DNA of 64,000 nt, from contig JAJPJG010000031.1 in NCBI GenBank assembly GCA_021324395.1, positions 1 through 64,000 on the forward strand, given 5' to 3'. The stretch's first letter is position 1. Each line of letters starts with the position of its first letter. Made by a program: the position numbers and the translations under genes. This DNA comes from Spartobacteria bacterium. GTDB taxonomy: Bacteria; Verrucomicrobiota; Verrucomicrobiia; Chthoniobacterales; Chthoniobacteraceae. The notes under the pieces are model-generated. The model had not been told where the DNA came from. It ran no database searches and was given only the letters and a program-made list of their open reading frames with translations. This document shows, one piece after another, positions 26,894 through 36,400 of this stretch.

Positions 26894-28426
26894 ATGTTTA
26901 GTCCAAAAAAAGAAAGTTGCCTGGGTGCTGCTGGCGCAGGGATTGCCAGCACGCTCGGCTTTGACGGAAATACCGGAAGTGACATCCTGCTGTCCGCCTC
27001 CGAGGATTTAAAGTCGGCGCGACACAATCGCTCGTTACCCGAGCGGTTGCTGATCACCAGCCTGCTCTGCGATAGCGTCGTCATCGTCTACGCGCTCATC
27101 GCGGGTTACTGGCTGCGCTTTTGCACAAAACTCGCGAAATGGGGCATCAACGACGGAGTGATCCGGCCGGGCGACTACGCCGGCTACATTGCCTTCGGCG
27201 CGGTATCGCTGATTTTCATGATGGCGTATCTGCAAGTTTACGATCGCCGAAAACTCCTGCGGCTTCGCAGCGTCGCGATGCAAATCATCAAAGCATGCAT
27301 GCTCTGGTTCATCGGCTTCCTGAGTTTTTCGCTGATGTTCAAATTCCAGCCGCCGATCTCGCGCATTTTTGTCACGCTCTCGGCGTTCAACGTCATCGTC
27401 GGGTTGCTGACGTGGCGCTGGATGTTCCATCGCTTTTTGCAGAAATCCGCGATCGCGAAAAATCTGCGACAGCGCATTTTGTTCGTCGGCTGGAACGAAG
27501 AATCGGACCGGCTGACGAAGGGCTTCGCCGCTGATTGGGCACACCCCTGCGACGTTCTCGGCTGCGTGACTTCATCGCGCGCCCGTTTTCAGCGAAAGCC
27601 GAATGTTCGCGTGCTCGGCGCTTATCAGGACATCGTCGATATTATTCGCCGGCATGCGGTCGACATCGTGTTTTTAACAGACGTTAACTGCGTAAAAGGC
27701 GAGATCGTCGGTCTGGCGAACCTTTGCGAAAAGGAAATGGTGCAGTTCAAAGTCATCCCGTCGTATTTCCAGATTCTCGTTTCCGGTTTGCAGCTCGAAA
27801 CTGTGGGCGGCATTCCTGTGCTTGGCGTGTCGCAGCTTCCGCTCGATCTCATCGTCAACATCGTCGTAAAGCGCACCGTTGATATCATCGGCGGGTTTAT
27901 TGGCTTGATCTTCTCGCTGCCGCTCATCGCAGTTTTCGGAGCCATGGTTTATCTCGAATCACCCGGACCGATTTTCTACCGCCAGCGTCGCATGGGCCGC
28001 AACGGTGAGCCGTTCGACATCATTAAAATCCGCAGCATGCGCCTCAACGCCGAACAAGAAACCGGCGCTCGCTGGTGCGTGAAGGATGACCCGCGCCGGT
28101 TGCGCGTCGGCGCGTTTATGCGTGAATGGAATATCGACGAAGTGCCGCAATTCTGGAACGTGCTGAAAGGCGACATGAGCCTCGTCGGCCCGCGTCCGGA
28201 ACGGCCGGAGTTGATCGAGAATTTCAAAGAAGAAATCCCGCACTATAACGCGCGGCACAACGTCAAACCCGGCATCACCGGCTGGGCGCAAGTCAAAGGT
28301 CTGCGCGGCGACACCGATCTCAACGAACGCATCCGTGCCGATCTTTACTACCTCGAAAATTGGAGCCCGATGCTCGATTTCCAGATCATGCTGATGACGT
28401 TCCTGCATCGCGACAACGCCTACTGA
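26894..28426 (+). CDS. Undecaprenyl-phosphate sugar phosphotransferase (EPS initiation)
   Basis: A 510-residue polyprenyl glycosylphosphotransferase that would load the first sugar phosphate onto undecaprenyl phosphate at the inner membrane. Four or so N-terminal membrane segments (about residues 55-165) precede a nucleotide-sugar-like soluble region and a C-terminal bacterial sugar-transferase domain (from about residue 325). The domain carries the diagnostic KRTVDIIGG, ESPGPIFYRQRRMGRNG, FWNVLKGDMSLVGPRPERPE and KPGITGWAQV motifs. A terminator-like hairpin follows at 28445-28484, so downstream genes may have a separate or attenuated transcript. Confidence 0.93.
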   Translation: MFSPKKESCLGAAGAGIASTLGFDGNTGSDILLSASEDLKSARHNRSLPERLLITSLLCDSVVIVYALIAGYWLRFCTKLAKWGINDGVIRPGDYAGYIAFGAVSLIFMMAYLQVYDRRKLLRLRSVAMQIIKACMLWFIGFLSFSLMFKFQPPISRIFVTLSAFNVIVGLLTWRWMFHRFLQKSAIAKNLRQRILFVGWNEESDRLTKGFAADWAHPCDVLGCVTSSRARFQRKPNVRVLGAYQDIVDIIRRHAVDIVFLTDVNCVKGEIVGLANLCEKEMVQFKVIPSYFQILVSGLQLETVGGIPVLGVSQLPLDLIVNIVVKRTVDIIGGFIGLIFSLPLIAVFGAMVYLESPGPIFYRQRRMGRNGEPFDIIKIRSMRLNAEQETGARWCVKDDPRRLRVGAFMREWNIDEVPQFWNVLKGDMSLVGPRPERPELIENFKEEIPHYNARHNVKPGITGWAQVKGLRGDTDLNERIRADLYYLENWSPMLDFQIMLMTFLHRDNAY

Positions 28427-28444
28427 TCGAAGCGTCCTCCCCCC

Positions 28445-28484
28445 GAGCCGGCGCGGCCAGTCTGCGCCGGCTCTCTCGCTTTTT
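28445..28484 (+). terminator. Intrinsic terminator after the sugar transferase gene
   Basis: GAGCCGGCGC (28445-28454) pairs perfectly with GCGCCGGCTC (28464-28473) around a 9-nt loop; the T-run 28480-28484 follows six bases later. The offset U-tract suggests partial termination before the next EPS gene. Confidence 0.75.
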
Positions 28485-28513
28485 AGGCAAACGTCCGCTA
28501 CGCTTTTTGTTTC

Positions 28514-29395
28514 ATGAGCAGCACGCCCTCGGTTTCTGCGATCATCATTTTTTTAAACGCGGAAAACTTTCTCGCTGAAGCCGTCGAGAGCATCCTCGTG
28601 CAGTCATTTGAAAATTGGGAACTGCTGCTCGTCGACGACGGCTCGAGCGACGGCAGCACGGAAATTGCAAAAAACTTCGCGCGCAAACATCCGGAAAAAA
28701 TCCGTTATCTCGAACACGCGAATCACGAAAATCGCGGCATGAGCGCGTCGCGCAATCTCGGCATCCGCAACGCGCACGGCGAATTCATCGCATTTCTCGA
28801 TGCCGACGACGTCTGGCTTCCGCAAAAACTCGGCGACCAGTTCGCCATCGCACGCGCACACCCGCGAGCCGGCATGATCTGCGGCGCGACAGAATATTGG
28901 TGGAACTGGAACGACGCCGCGCGCGAAAATGTCGTCATCCCGCTCGGCGTTACGCTCGATCAACTGCACGAACCGCCGCAACTCTCGCTCGCGCTTTACC
29001 CGCTCGGCCAGGGCGCGGCACCGTGTCCATCCGATTTGTTCATCCGCCGCGAAATCTGCGAGCACGTCGGCGGGTTCGAGGAACATTTCCGTCGCGAATT
29101 GCAGATGTATGAAGACCAGGCGTTCCTCGCGAAAGTCTACGTTCGCACGCCCGTTTACGTCGCGAGTGCCGTCTGGGATCGCTACCGACAACATTCCGCC
29201 TCGTGCGTGTCCACGGTTACGAATTCCGGCCAATATGAAAGCGTGCGCCGCTTTTTTCTGACGTGGTTTGAAAGCTATCTCCGCGCGCAAAAAATCGATG
29301 AACCAACGGTATGGCGCGCACTGCAACAAGCGCTCTGGCCTTATCGCCATCCGATTCTGGCCGGCGTCACGCGTCTTTTCCAAACCGCCCGATGA
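28514..29395 (+). CDS. Glycosyltransferase family 2
   Basis: A 293-residue GT-A-fold glycosyltransferase acting at the cytoplasmic face on lipid-linked sugars. The N-terminal VSAIIIFLNAENFL, LLVDDGSSDGS and the DXD-type D96-A-D98 (FLDADD) are clear. The acceptor and donor are unknown. The gene overlaps the ABC exporter gene by 4 bp. Confidence 0.9.
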   Translation: MSSTPSVSAIIIFLNAENFLAEAVESILVQSFENWELLLVDDGSSDGSTEIAKNFARKHPEKIRYLEHANHENRGMSASRNLGIRNAHGEFIAFLDADDVWLPQKLGDQFAIARAHPRAGMICGATEYWWNWNDAARENVVIPLGVTLDQLHEPPQLSLALYPLGQGAAPCPSDLFIRREICEHVGGFEEHFRRELQMYEDQAFLAKVYVRTPVYVASAVWDRYRQHSASCVSTVTNSGQYESVRRFFLTWFESYLRAQKIDEPTVWRALQQALWPYRHPILAGVTRLFQTAR

Positions 29396-31179
29396 TCCGC
29401 GAAATCCGCAACATCGTCGCTCTGCTACGCGGCCGTTTAAACATGTGGATCATCCCACTGATGATTGCGGCGGGCGTGCTCTCGTCGCTCGCGGAAGGCG
29501 TTGGTATCACACTTTTCATCCCGCTGCTGCAAAATGTGCACGGCAACGCGCATATCGACACCGGCTCCCGCGTGATCGATTTTCTCGCGAACCTGTTCGA
29601 CGCGATCCCGCGCGAACATCGCGTCGTTACGATTTGTGCGCTGATTTTTGCTGCAATCCTCACGCGTGCGGTGCTGCTTTACGCAAACGAAATTCTCTAC
29701 GGCTGGGTCGGCGCGCGCGTGAATCACCGGCTGCGCTCCGACATTTTCCGCCAGCTTTGCGCGGTCAGCTTCCGCTTCATCGAACGCAACCAATCCGGCG
29801 AATTGCTCAATGCGCTCTCAACTGAGTCGTGGCGCGCGTGCGAGGCCGTCGCGATGCTGATTTATTTTGTTATCAGCATTTGCACACTGATGATTTACAC
29901 GACACTGCTGCTGCTGATTTCGTGGAAAATGACTCTCGTTGTCGCAGTCGCGATGTTCGTGATCTCGCGCATTACGCGGGTGATTGCGCGACGCTCGAAA
30001 ATCATCGGAGAAAAAATCACGCGTGCCAATGCCGCACTCAGCGATCGCATGGTCGAAGGTTTTTACGGAATGAAATTGATCCATTCCTTCGGACACGAAG
30101 CGCACGAGCAGCGCCGCTTCGATTACGCATCGCGCGAAGTGAGCGGTTTATTTTTCAAGCAGGGCGTGACACAAGGCGCGATCAATCCAATTTACGAAAT
30201 TTGCGCCGGCACGCTGCTGGTCGCGATCATGTTCAACGCGCTTCATGATCCGGCGCAGCTTTCGGCGTTGCTCGTTTTCATTTTCGTTTTGTATCGCCTC
30301 CAACCGCGAATCCAGGCCGTGGATGGCGCGCGCACCGGCCTCGGCGCGCTGTCGACTTCGGTAAACGAAGTGCGCACGCTGCTCGATCCAGCGGGGAAGC
30401 CGTTCGTCGTCTCGGGCAATCGTCCTTACGGTGCGTTAAATAACGCTATTCGCTTCGAAAATATCACGTTTCGCTACGATGAACCAGACAAGCCGGCATT
30501 GCGCAACGTCTCGCTTTCAATACCCGCCGGAAAAACCACGGCGCTTGTCGGACCGAGCGGCGCAGGGAAGTCGACGCTGATCAACCTGATCTTCCGCTTT
30601 TACGATCCGAGCAGCGGCGAAATTTTTCTCGATGACCAGCCACTACGCTCATTCCAACTCGACGCATGGCGTAGCCGCATCGCACTTGTAAGCCAGGACG
30701 TGCATATGTTTAACACCACGGTGCGCGACAACATCGCCTACGGCCGCCTGGACGCGACACACGACGAAATCGTCGCAGCCGCAAAACTTGCCGACGCGCA
30801 CGAGTTCATCATCCAGCTTCCGAACGGCTATGACACAGCCGTCGGTGATCGCGGCGTGCGCTTAAGCGGCGGACAAAAGCAGCGCATCACCCTCGCGCGC
30901 GCGATCGTGCGCAACCCGGAAATTCTGATCCTCGACGAAGCCACCAATGCGCTCGACAGCATTTCAGAGCACCTCATCCAGGAAGCGCTCGACATGCTCA
31001 GCAAAGACCGCACGGTCATCGTTATCGCGCACCGGCTCTCAACCGTCGAGCAAGCCGACCACATCATCGTGCTCGAGGAAGGCCGCGTCGCCGAGGAAGG
31101 CGATCTCGACCGGTTGCTTAAAAACGAGGGGCTTTTTGCGCGGCTCTACAAACTGCAAAATCGCGGCGCGCTGGTGTGA
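29392..31179 (+). CDS. ABC transporter, fused permease and ATPase (MsbA-like)
   Basis: A 595-residue half-transporter with six N-terminal membrane helices and a C-terminal ATPase. Walker A GPSGAGKS is near residue 387, the signature LSGGQKQ near 489 and Walker B ILILDEA near 511. It starts in an ATGA overlap with the upstream glycosyltransferase and is followed by another by 1-bp-overlapping start, so it most likely exports or flips a lipid-linked glycan or lipid for the same pathway. A general lipid-flippase role is an alternative. Confidence 0.9.
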   Translation: MIREIRNIVALLRGRLNMWIIPLMIAAGVLSSLAEGVGITLFIPLLQNVHGNAHIDTGSRVIDFLANLFDAIPREHRVVTICALIFAAILTRAVLLYANEILYGWVGARVNHRLRSDIFRQLCAVSFRFIERNQSGELLNALSTESWRACEAVAMLIYFVISICTLMIYTTLLLLISWKMTLVVAVAMFVISRITRVIARRSKIIGEKITRANAALSDRMVEGFYGMKLIHSFGHEAHEQRRFDYASREVSGLFFKQGVTQGAINPIYEICAGTLLVAIMFNALHDPAQLSALLVFIFVLYRLQPRIQAVDGARTGLGALSTSVNEVRTLLDPAGKPFVVSGNRPYGALNNAIRFENITFRYDEPDKPALRNVSLSIPAGKTTALVGPSGAGKSTLINLIFRFYDPSSGEIFLDDQPLRSFQLDAWRSRIALVSQDVHMFNTTVRDNIAYGRLDATHDEIVAAAKLADAHEFIIQLPNGYDTAVGDRGVRLSGGQKQRITLARAIVRNPEILILDEATNALDSISEHLIQEALDMLSKDRTVIVIAHRLSTVEQADHIIVLEEGRVAEEGDLDRLLKNEGLFARLYKLQNRGALV

Positions 31180-32387
31180 TGGCTTACAAGATTTGCGACA
31201 TCGAAATTTCCGAGCCGTTGCCGGTTGTTGAGCTCAGCGAAAACGAGTCCGGCATCGCCGTTCTGGTCCGTCGCGAAAATCGTCCGATCTGGTTTTGGAT
31301 GGAATCTCTCGCGCCCGGCTCGACGATTTCACCAGATGAACTCGCGCTTCGCATCAGCGCCAAAGCCGGCGCGAAACTACTTAACGACAGCATTCGCGAG
31401 GAATTGCTTGATGGTTTCAGTGAAACAAAATTTCCATCGCTGACGATTGCCATTTGCACAAAAGATCGTCCGGAACGACTCGCGCGCTGTCTCGATTCGC
31501 TGCCGCGAAATGTGCATGAAATTTTAGTCATCGATAATGCCCCAAGCGATGACCGCACTCGCGAGCTGATCGCCGCAAACCCGCATGTCGGCTACATCCG
31601 CGAGCCAAAGCCCGGTCTCGATTTTGCACGGAATCGCGCGTTGCGCGAAGCAACCGGCGAACTGCTCGCGTTCATCGACGACGATGTTGCAGTCGACCGT
31701 GAATGGCTTCCTGGCTTGATCGAAGCGCATCGTGAAAATCCCGATGCGGCTGCTTTCACCGGCTTGATTCTTCCGCTTGAACTCAGCACTGAAGCGCAAG
31801 TTTTGTTCGAGCAACTCGGCGGTTTTCGCGGCGGCGCGGAGAACGGTTTCGAAAAAATTCGCTGGGGGAAAATTTTGCCCGGTTACGCGCAATATCCATG
31901 TGATGCCGGCATTTTCGGAGCAGGTGCAAACATGGTCTTTCGCCGCGACGTGTTGCTGGCACTTGGCGGTTTCGATGACGCGCTTGATACCGGCGCACCG
32001 CTGCCCGGGGGCGGCGACCTCGACATTTTTTACCGCATCATCCGTGCAGGACACGCGATCGCTTACGAGCCGCGAATGCTCGTTTTTCACGAGCACCGCC
32101 GTGAGCTCTATGCGCTACGGAAGCAGTATTGGAGCTGGGGAATCGGCTTTATGGCTTTTGCGGCGAAGTCGCTCGCGGAAAAATCGCAGCGCAAAAAATG
32201 GACGCGACATCTCAGCTGGTGGTTCGTGAAGTATCAACCGAAGCAACTCGCGAAATCACTGCTCGGCCGCGCTGCGCCGCGCGCCGACATGGTGCTTGCG
32301 GAAATTTTCGGCGCGTTCGACGGATTGCTGGGCGGCTATGCTCGCTCGCAACGGCGGATCGAGCGCATCCGCCGTGAATTCGCATGA
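31179..32387 (+). CDS. Glycosyltransferase family 2 with N-terminal extension domain
   Basis: A 402-residue protein. Residues 1-85 form a small extra domain (VVELSENESGIAVLVRR...), followed by a GT2 domain starting LTIAICTKDRPERLARCLDS with the metal-binding FIDDDVAVD near residue 165. The extension resembles that of the next gene, so the two are paralogues. The start is ATG 31179, which overlaps the ABC gene stop codon; a GTG lies one codon upstream. The C-terminus resembles acceptor-side helices of rhamnosyl-type enzymes. Confidence 0.87.
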   Translation: MAYKICDIEISEPLPVVELSENESGIAVLVRRENRPIWFWMESLAPGSTISPDELALRISAKAGAKLLNDSIREELLDGFSETKFPSLTIAICTKDRPERLARCLDSLPRNVHEILVIDNAPSDDRTRELIAANPHVGYIREPKPGLDFARNRALREATGELLAFIDDDVAVDREWLPGLIEAHRENPDAAAFTGLILPLELSTEAQVLFEQLGGFRGGAENGFEKIRWGKILPGYAQYPCDAGIFGAGANMVFRRDVLLALGGFDDALDTGAPLPGGGDLDIFYRIIRAGHAIAYEPRMLVFHEHRRELYALRKQYWSWGIGFMAFAAKSLAEKSQRKKWTRHLSWWFVKYQPKQLAKSLLGRAAPRADMVLAEIFGAFDGLLGGYARSQRRIERIRREFA

Positions 32388-33634
32388 GCGCTCCGCTGCG
32401 CGTCGTGCATCTCGATTTAAGCCAGCCGTTGAAGGAGATTCCCGAAAACGAGCGCGGAATGTTTTGCGTGCTTTGGTGGCGCGATCTGCCGCTCGGTCAG
32501 ATCGAAATCCAACGCGAGCAGTTGCCGATGTATTTGCCGGAATTGGCAAATCGAATCGCGCAGGCAATCACGCCGGCGATTGGTAATCGATTGTTTAAAA
32601 CAGGGTTTCTCGCGCAATTGCCGACAAATTGGCGCTCTCAGTTTGCAACGGGCGAACCCGCGGAACTAACCGAAATTCTGAAAACGGAAAATCCGTTGTG
32701 CCGACTTGGCGAAAATTTCGAAACGCCCGGGCGTTCAGTTTCCGTGGTCGTCTGCACGCGCGATCGCGGCGAGTCGCTGCGGCGCTGTTTGCGGTCGCTG
32801 ATGAAACTTTCGCCCGCTCCGAACGAAATCGTCGTAGTCGATAATGCGCCGCAAACCGACGAGACGCACGATGTAGCCGGCGAATTTCCAAACGTCCGCT
32901 ATCTGCGTGAGCCGCGCGCAGGACTCGACATCGCGCGAAATGCAGGCGTGAAAAATAGCCGCAGCGATATCGTTGCGTTTGCCGACGACGATGTGGAAGT
33001 GCATCCGGCGTGGATCGCCAAACTGCGCGCAGTGTTTGCCGATGATGACATTATGGCCGTGACCGGACTCGTGCTGCCGGCAGAGATCGAAACCGAAGCG
33101 CAGTATCTTTTTGAAAATTACTGGGGCTTCAATCGCGGTTATCGTGCGAAAATTTTTGACCGCGCCTGGTTTGAGCGCGAACTGCCGCGCGGCGTGCCCG
33201 CGGATCAAATCGGCGCAGGTGCGAACATGGCCTTTCGCCGCAAAATTTTCGAGCATATCGGCGGCTTCGACGAACGACTCGATGTCGGCGCGGCCGGATG
33301 CAGCGGCGACTCGGAATTTTGGTATCGCATTCTCGCGCACGGCTGGAAATGCCGCTACGAACCGTCTGCAGTTGTTTTTCATCATCATCGACGTGCGATG
33401 GAAAACTTGGACCGGCAGATTTTTTTCTACATGCGCGGACACGTCACGGCGCTGCTCGTGCAGTTTGAAAAGTTTCGTCACTTCGGCAACCTGCGTCGCC
33501 TGCTGCTCACGCTTCCTCGTTACTATATTGAGTCGCTCACGGGTTCACTGCTGAAGCCGGAGAAACGCCGCACGCTGTGGGCGCAAATCGCCGGACATTT
33601 TTCCGGCATTCGCTTTTACTTCGAAAATCGATGA
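32384..33634 (+). CDS. Glycosyltransferase family 2 with N-terminal extension domain (paralogue)
   Basis: A 416-residue protein with the same architecture as its upstream neighbour: an extension (LKEIPENERGMFCVLWWRDL...) of about 110 residues, then a GT2 domain (VSVVVCTRDRGESLRRCLRS) with FADDDVEVH near residue 200 and a conserved GAGANMAFRR motif. It overlaps both neighbours by 4 bp (ATGA). Donor and acceptor are unknown. Confidence 0.88.
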   Translation: MSAPLRVVHLDLSQPLKEIPENERGMFCVLWWRDLPLGQIEIQREQLPMYLPELANRIAQAITPAIGNRLFKTGFLAQLPTNWRSQFATGEPAELTEILKTENPLCRLGENFETPGRSVSVVVCTRDRGESLRRCLRSLMKLSPAPNEIVVVDNAPQTDETHDVAGEFPNVRYLREPRAGLDIARNAGVKNSRSDIVAFADDDVEVHPAWIAKLRAVFADDDIMAVTGLVLPAEIETEAQYLFENYWGFNRGYRAKIFDRAWFERELPRGVPADQIGAGANMAFRRKIFEHIGGFDERLDVGAAGCSGDSEFWYRILAHGWKCRYEPSAVVFHHHRRAMENLDRQIFFYMRGHVTALLVQFEKFRHFGNLRRLLLTLPRYYIESLTGSLLKPEKRRTLWAQIAGHFSGIRFYFENR

Positions 33635-35187
33635 ACGACTCGCCGCATGTTTCCGTGATTATTCCGTGCTACAAACACGCGCACTTTCTCTGCGGAGCGA
33701 TCGAGAGCGCGCTCGCGCAAACTTACAAAAATGTGGAGGTCGTCGTCGTCGATGACGGTTCGCCGGACGAAACGGCGCAAGTTGCCGCGCAGTATCCGGT
33801 GCGTTACGTGCGGCAGGAAAATCGCGGTCTTTCTGCAGCACGGAACACCGGCATACGCGAGTGCACCGGCGACTTTCTTGTTTTTCTCGATGCCGATGAC
33901 CGGTTGCTGCCGAACGCAATCGAAGCTGGTGTTGCGTGTTTTAAAAAACATCCGCAGTGCGCGTTTGTGTCGGGCGACAATCGACGTGTCGCGCCGGATG
34001 GCTCACAGGTTGCGACGCCTGAGCGTGTGCTCGCGAGCGAAAATCACTACGCCGATTTTTTGCGCGGAAACTATATCGGCATGCACGCGACGGTGATGTA
34101 TCGGCGCGAGCCGATCGTGTCTGCAGGCGGCTTCGACGAATCGCTGCGCGCGTGCGAGGACTATGATTTGTATTTGCGCCTCGCCCGAACTTTTCCCACT
34201 GCGCAACACGACGAGCTTGTCGCCGAATACGTGCGCCACGACGCGAATATGTCGCGCGACATCGGCTTGATGCTGCCGACGGTGCTCACGGTGCTGCATC
34301 GACAATGGCCGCACGTTAAAGGCGATACGGAATTGCTAGGAGCTTATCGCGATGGCTTCAATGCGTGGAAAAATTACTATGCGGATGAATTGATCGCGGA
34401 GGCAAAGACGCACAAAAATGCGTCGGCGCGGCGTGAAATGTTGCGTGCTCTCGTGCTGCTGTTGAGATTTGCGCCCGGCCGCTTTGTTAGTTTTATGCTT
34501 CGCAAAATTTACCGAAAACTTTTCGCAAAAAAATCAGCGGTCCCAAAAATCGGCGCGGTCAATTTCGGAGATCTGCGCCGAGTCGAGCCGATCAGCAGAC
34601 GTTTTGGTTATGAGCGGGGAACGCCGATCGACCGCTATTACATCGAGAATTTTCTCGCCCGAAATTCTACGGACATCCGCGGACGCGTGCTCGAGATTGG
34701 CGACAATTCGTATACGCTCCGTTTCGGCGGTGCGCGTGTCACACAAAGCGATGTCCTGCATGTGCATGATTCGACTGCGACATTCGTCGGCGATTTGCCG
34801 ACAGCAGATCACATTCCGTCAAATGCGTTTGATTGTGTCGTGCTTACGCAGACGTTGCATTTGATTTACGATTATCGCGCTGCGCTGCGAACACTACATC
34901 GCATTTTGAAACCCGGCAGCGTGCTGCTCGCGACTTTTCCGGGCATCAGCCAGCTCGAGGATGGCGAATGGGCCGAGACGTGGTATTGGAGTTTTACCAC
35001 GCGCGCGGCAAAAAAAATGTTCGGCGAATTTTTTCGCGACGTCCAAACCGAGTCGCACGGAAACGTGCTCGCCGCGACCGCATTTTTGCAAGGGATCGCC
35101 GCCGAGGAATTGGCGCAGAGCGAGCTCGAATATCGTGATCCGCTTTACGAAACGTTGGTTACGGTGCGCGCGCAGAAATCAGATTAG
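33631..35187 (+). CDS. Fused glycosyltransferase family 2 and SAM-dependent methyltransferase
   Basis: A 518-residue two-domain protein. The N-terminal GT2 domain has SVIIPCYKHAHFL, VVVDDGSPDET and FLDADDRLL (near residue 88). After a helical linker, the C-terminal third (from about residue 325) is a class I methyltransferase-like domain with GRVLEIGDNSYTLRFG near 351, FDCVVLTQTLHLIYD and LKPGSVLLATFPG. It may add a sugar and methylate it or a neighbouring residue, perhaps capping the chain. It is the last gene of the rightward set and meets the convergent GT4 gene with a 4-bp overlap. Confidence 0.88.
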   Translation: MNDSPHVSVIIPCYKHAHFLCGAIESALAQTYKNVEVVVVDDGSPDETAQVAAQYPVRYVRQENRGLSAARNTGIRECTGDFLVFLDADDRLLPNAIEAGVACFKKHPQCAFVSGDNRRVAPDGSQVATPERVLASENHYADFLRGNYIGMHATVMYRREPIVSAGGFDESLRACEDYDLYLRLARTFPTAQHDELVAEYVRHDANMSRDIGLMLPTVLTVLHRQWPHVKGDTELLGAYRDGFNAWKNYYADELIAEAKTHKNASARREMLRALVLLLRFAPGRFVSFMLRKIYRKLFAKKSAVPKIGAVNFGDLRRVEPISRRFGYERGTPIDRYYIENFLARNSTDIRGRVLEIGDNSYTLRFGGARVTQSDVLHVHDSTATFVGDLPTADHIPSNAFDCVVLTQTLHLIYDYRAALRTLHRILKPGSVLLATFPGISQLEDGEWAETWYWSFTTRAAKKMFGEFFRDVQTESHGNVLAATAFLQGIAAEELAQSELEYRDPLYETLVTVRAQKSD

Positions 35188-36317
35188 ATTGGAAATTCGT
35201 AGTTGCCGAAAAGTTCGGGCAGTTTCCTGCAAAGGAAGTTTTTGATTTTTTTGCGAAAAATTTCCGGGCGGAATTGCTCTGCATTCTGTCGGCATGCGGA
35301 CGAGGAAAGGCTCATTTTTTCGAACGCGTTTACAGCCTCAGCAAGCGCTTCAGCAGTTTGGTAGTGAAAAAACACTCCAGTCTGGTTTTCAATTACTGAT
35401 TCTAAAGCGCCACCTTTGCCTAGAGCGATGACAGGTTTGCCGGCGGCTTGCGCTTCCACTGCGGTGATGCCGAAGTCTTCGATCTGCGGGTAAAGAAAGG
35501 CACGGCAACGCTCGAAGTGATCTTTGAGGACACTGAACGGTTGCCGGCCGAGAAAGGTGATATTTGATTTCGCTCGCCCCCGCAATGATGCGGCTTCGGA
35601 ACCATCACCGATGATCACGAGTTTTTTTCCAATCCGATTGAATGCGTCGATTGCAATATCGACGCGCTTGTAAGGAACCAACTCGGTGACGATCAGGTAA
35701 AAGTCCTCAGCGTCGCGCGCCGGATCGAATGCATCGACATCGACCGGCGGATGAATCACCTCGGATTCGCGCCCGTAAATTCGCTGGATGCGTTCGCGCA
35801 CGAACTCTGCGTTTGCAATGAAATGAGTCACGCGCTTTGCACCTTCGGCATCGAACTGCCGCACGTATGGCGTCACTGCGCGAAAGACAAATCGCCCGAA
35901 CCCACCGATGCCTTGCGCTTGCTGCAAATATGTTTTTTGCAAGTCCCACAAGTAGCGTGGCGGCGAATGGCAGTAACAAACATGCGGAATTTCCGACGAA
36001 CGTGACAGGCCTTTGATCACACTGGCATCGGTGCTGAACAAAAATCGCGTTGCATTATTCACATGAAAACTGCGTAACGTCGCGGGAAACAGCGGCAAAA
36101 GCGCTTTGTAACGCCGCGAGCCCTGCGGAATTTTTTGCAAAGGAGAAACAATAATGCAGTGCTGCTGGATGATTTTGCTCAGCTTTTCAGGTTGAGCAAC
36201 AAGCGTGTAAATATCGGCCTGCGGAAAAAGCAGACACAATTGCTCAAGCACTTTCTCTCCACCGCGCATTGCGACAAGCCAGTGATGAGCGAGTGCCGTT
36301 TCGATGTTATTCGTCAC
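35184..36317 (-). CDS. Glycosyltransferase family 4
   Basis: A 377-residue GT-B glycosyltransferase. The N-terminal domain starts AHHWLVAMRGGEKVLEQLC and the donor-binding C-terminal domain has LVPYKRVDIAIDAFN and IEDFGITAVEAQAAGKPVIA (near residue 280), the EX7E-type site. Many such enzymes are mannosyltransferases of EPS pathways, but the sugar is not known here. It diverges from the acyltransferase gene. Confidence 0.9.
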   Translation of the reverse strand: MTNNIETALAHHWLVAMRGGEKVLEQLCLLFPQADIYTLVAQPEKLSKIIQQHCIIVSPLQKIPQGSRRYKALLPLFPATLRSFHVNNATRFLFSTDASVIKGLSRSSEIPHVCYCHSPPRYLWDLQKTYLQQAQGIGGFGRFVFRAVTPYVRQFDAEGAKRVTHFIANAEFVRERIQRIYGRESEVIHPPVDVDAFDPARDAEDFYLIVTELVPYKRVDIAIDAFNRIGKKLVIIGDGSEAASLRGRAKSNITFLGRQPFSVLKDHFERCRAFLYPQIEDFGITAVEAQAAGKPVIALGKGGALESVIENQTGVFFHYQTAEALAEAVNAFEKMSLSSSACRQNAEQFRPEIFRKKIKNFLCRKLPELFGNYEFPI

Positions 36318-36400
36318 GAGCGGGGGAGTTTAGCGCAGTTTCTTCACACGAAAACCTTTTTCAAGGAATGAGAGGTGCTAACGTCACGAGCTGATTAAAA

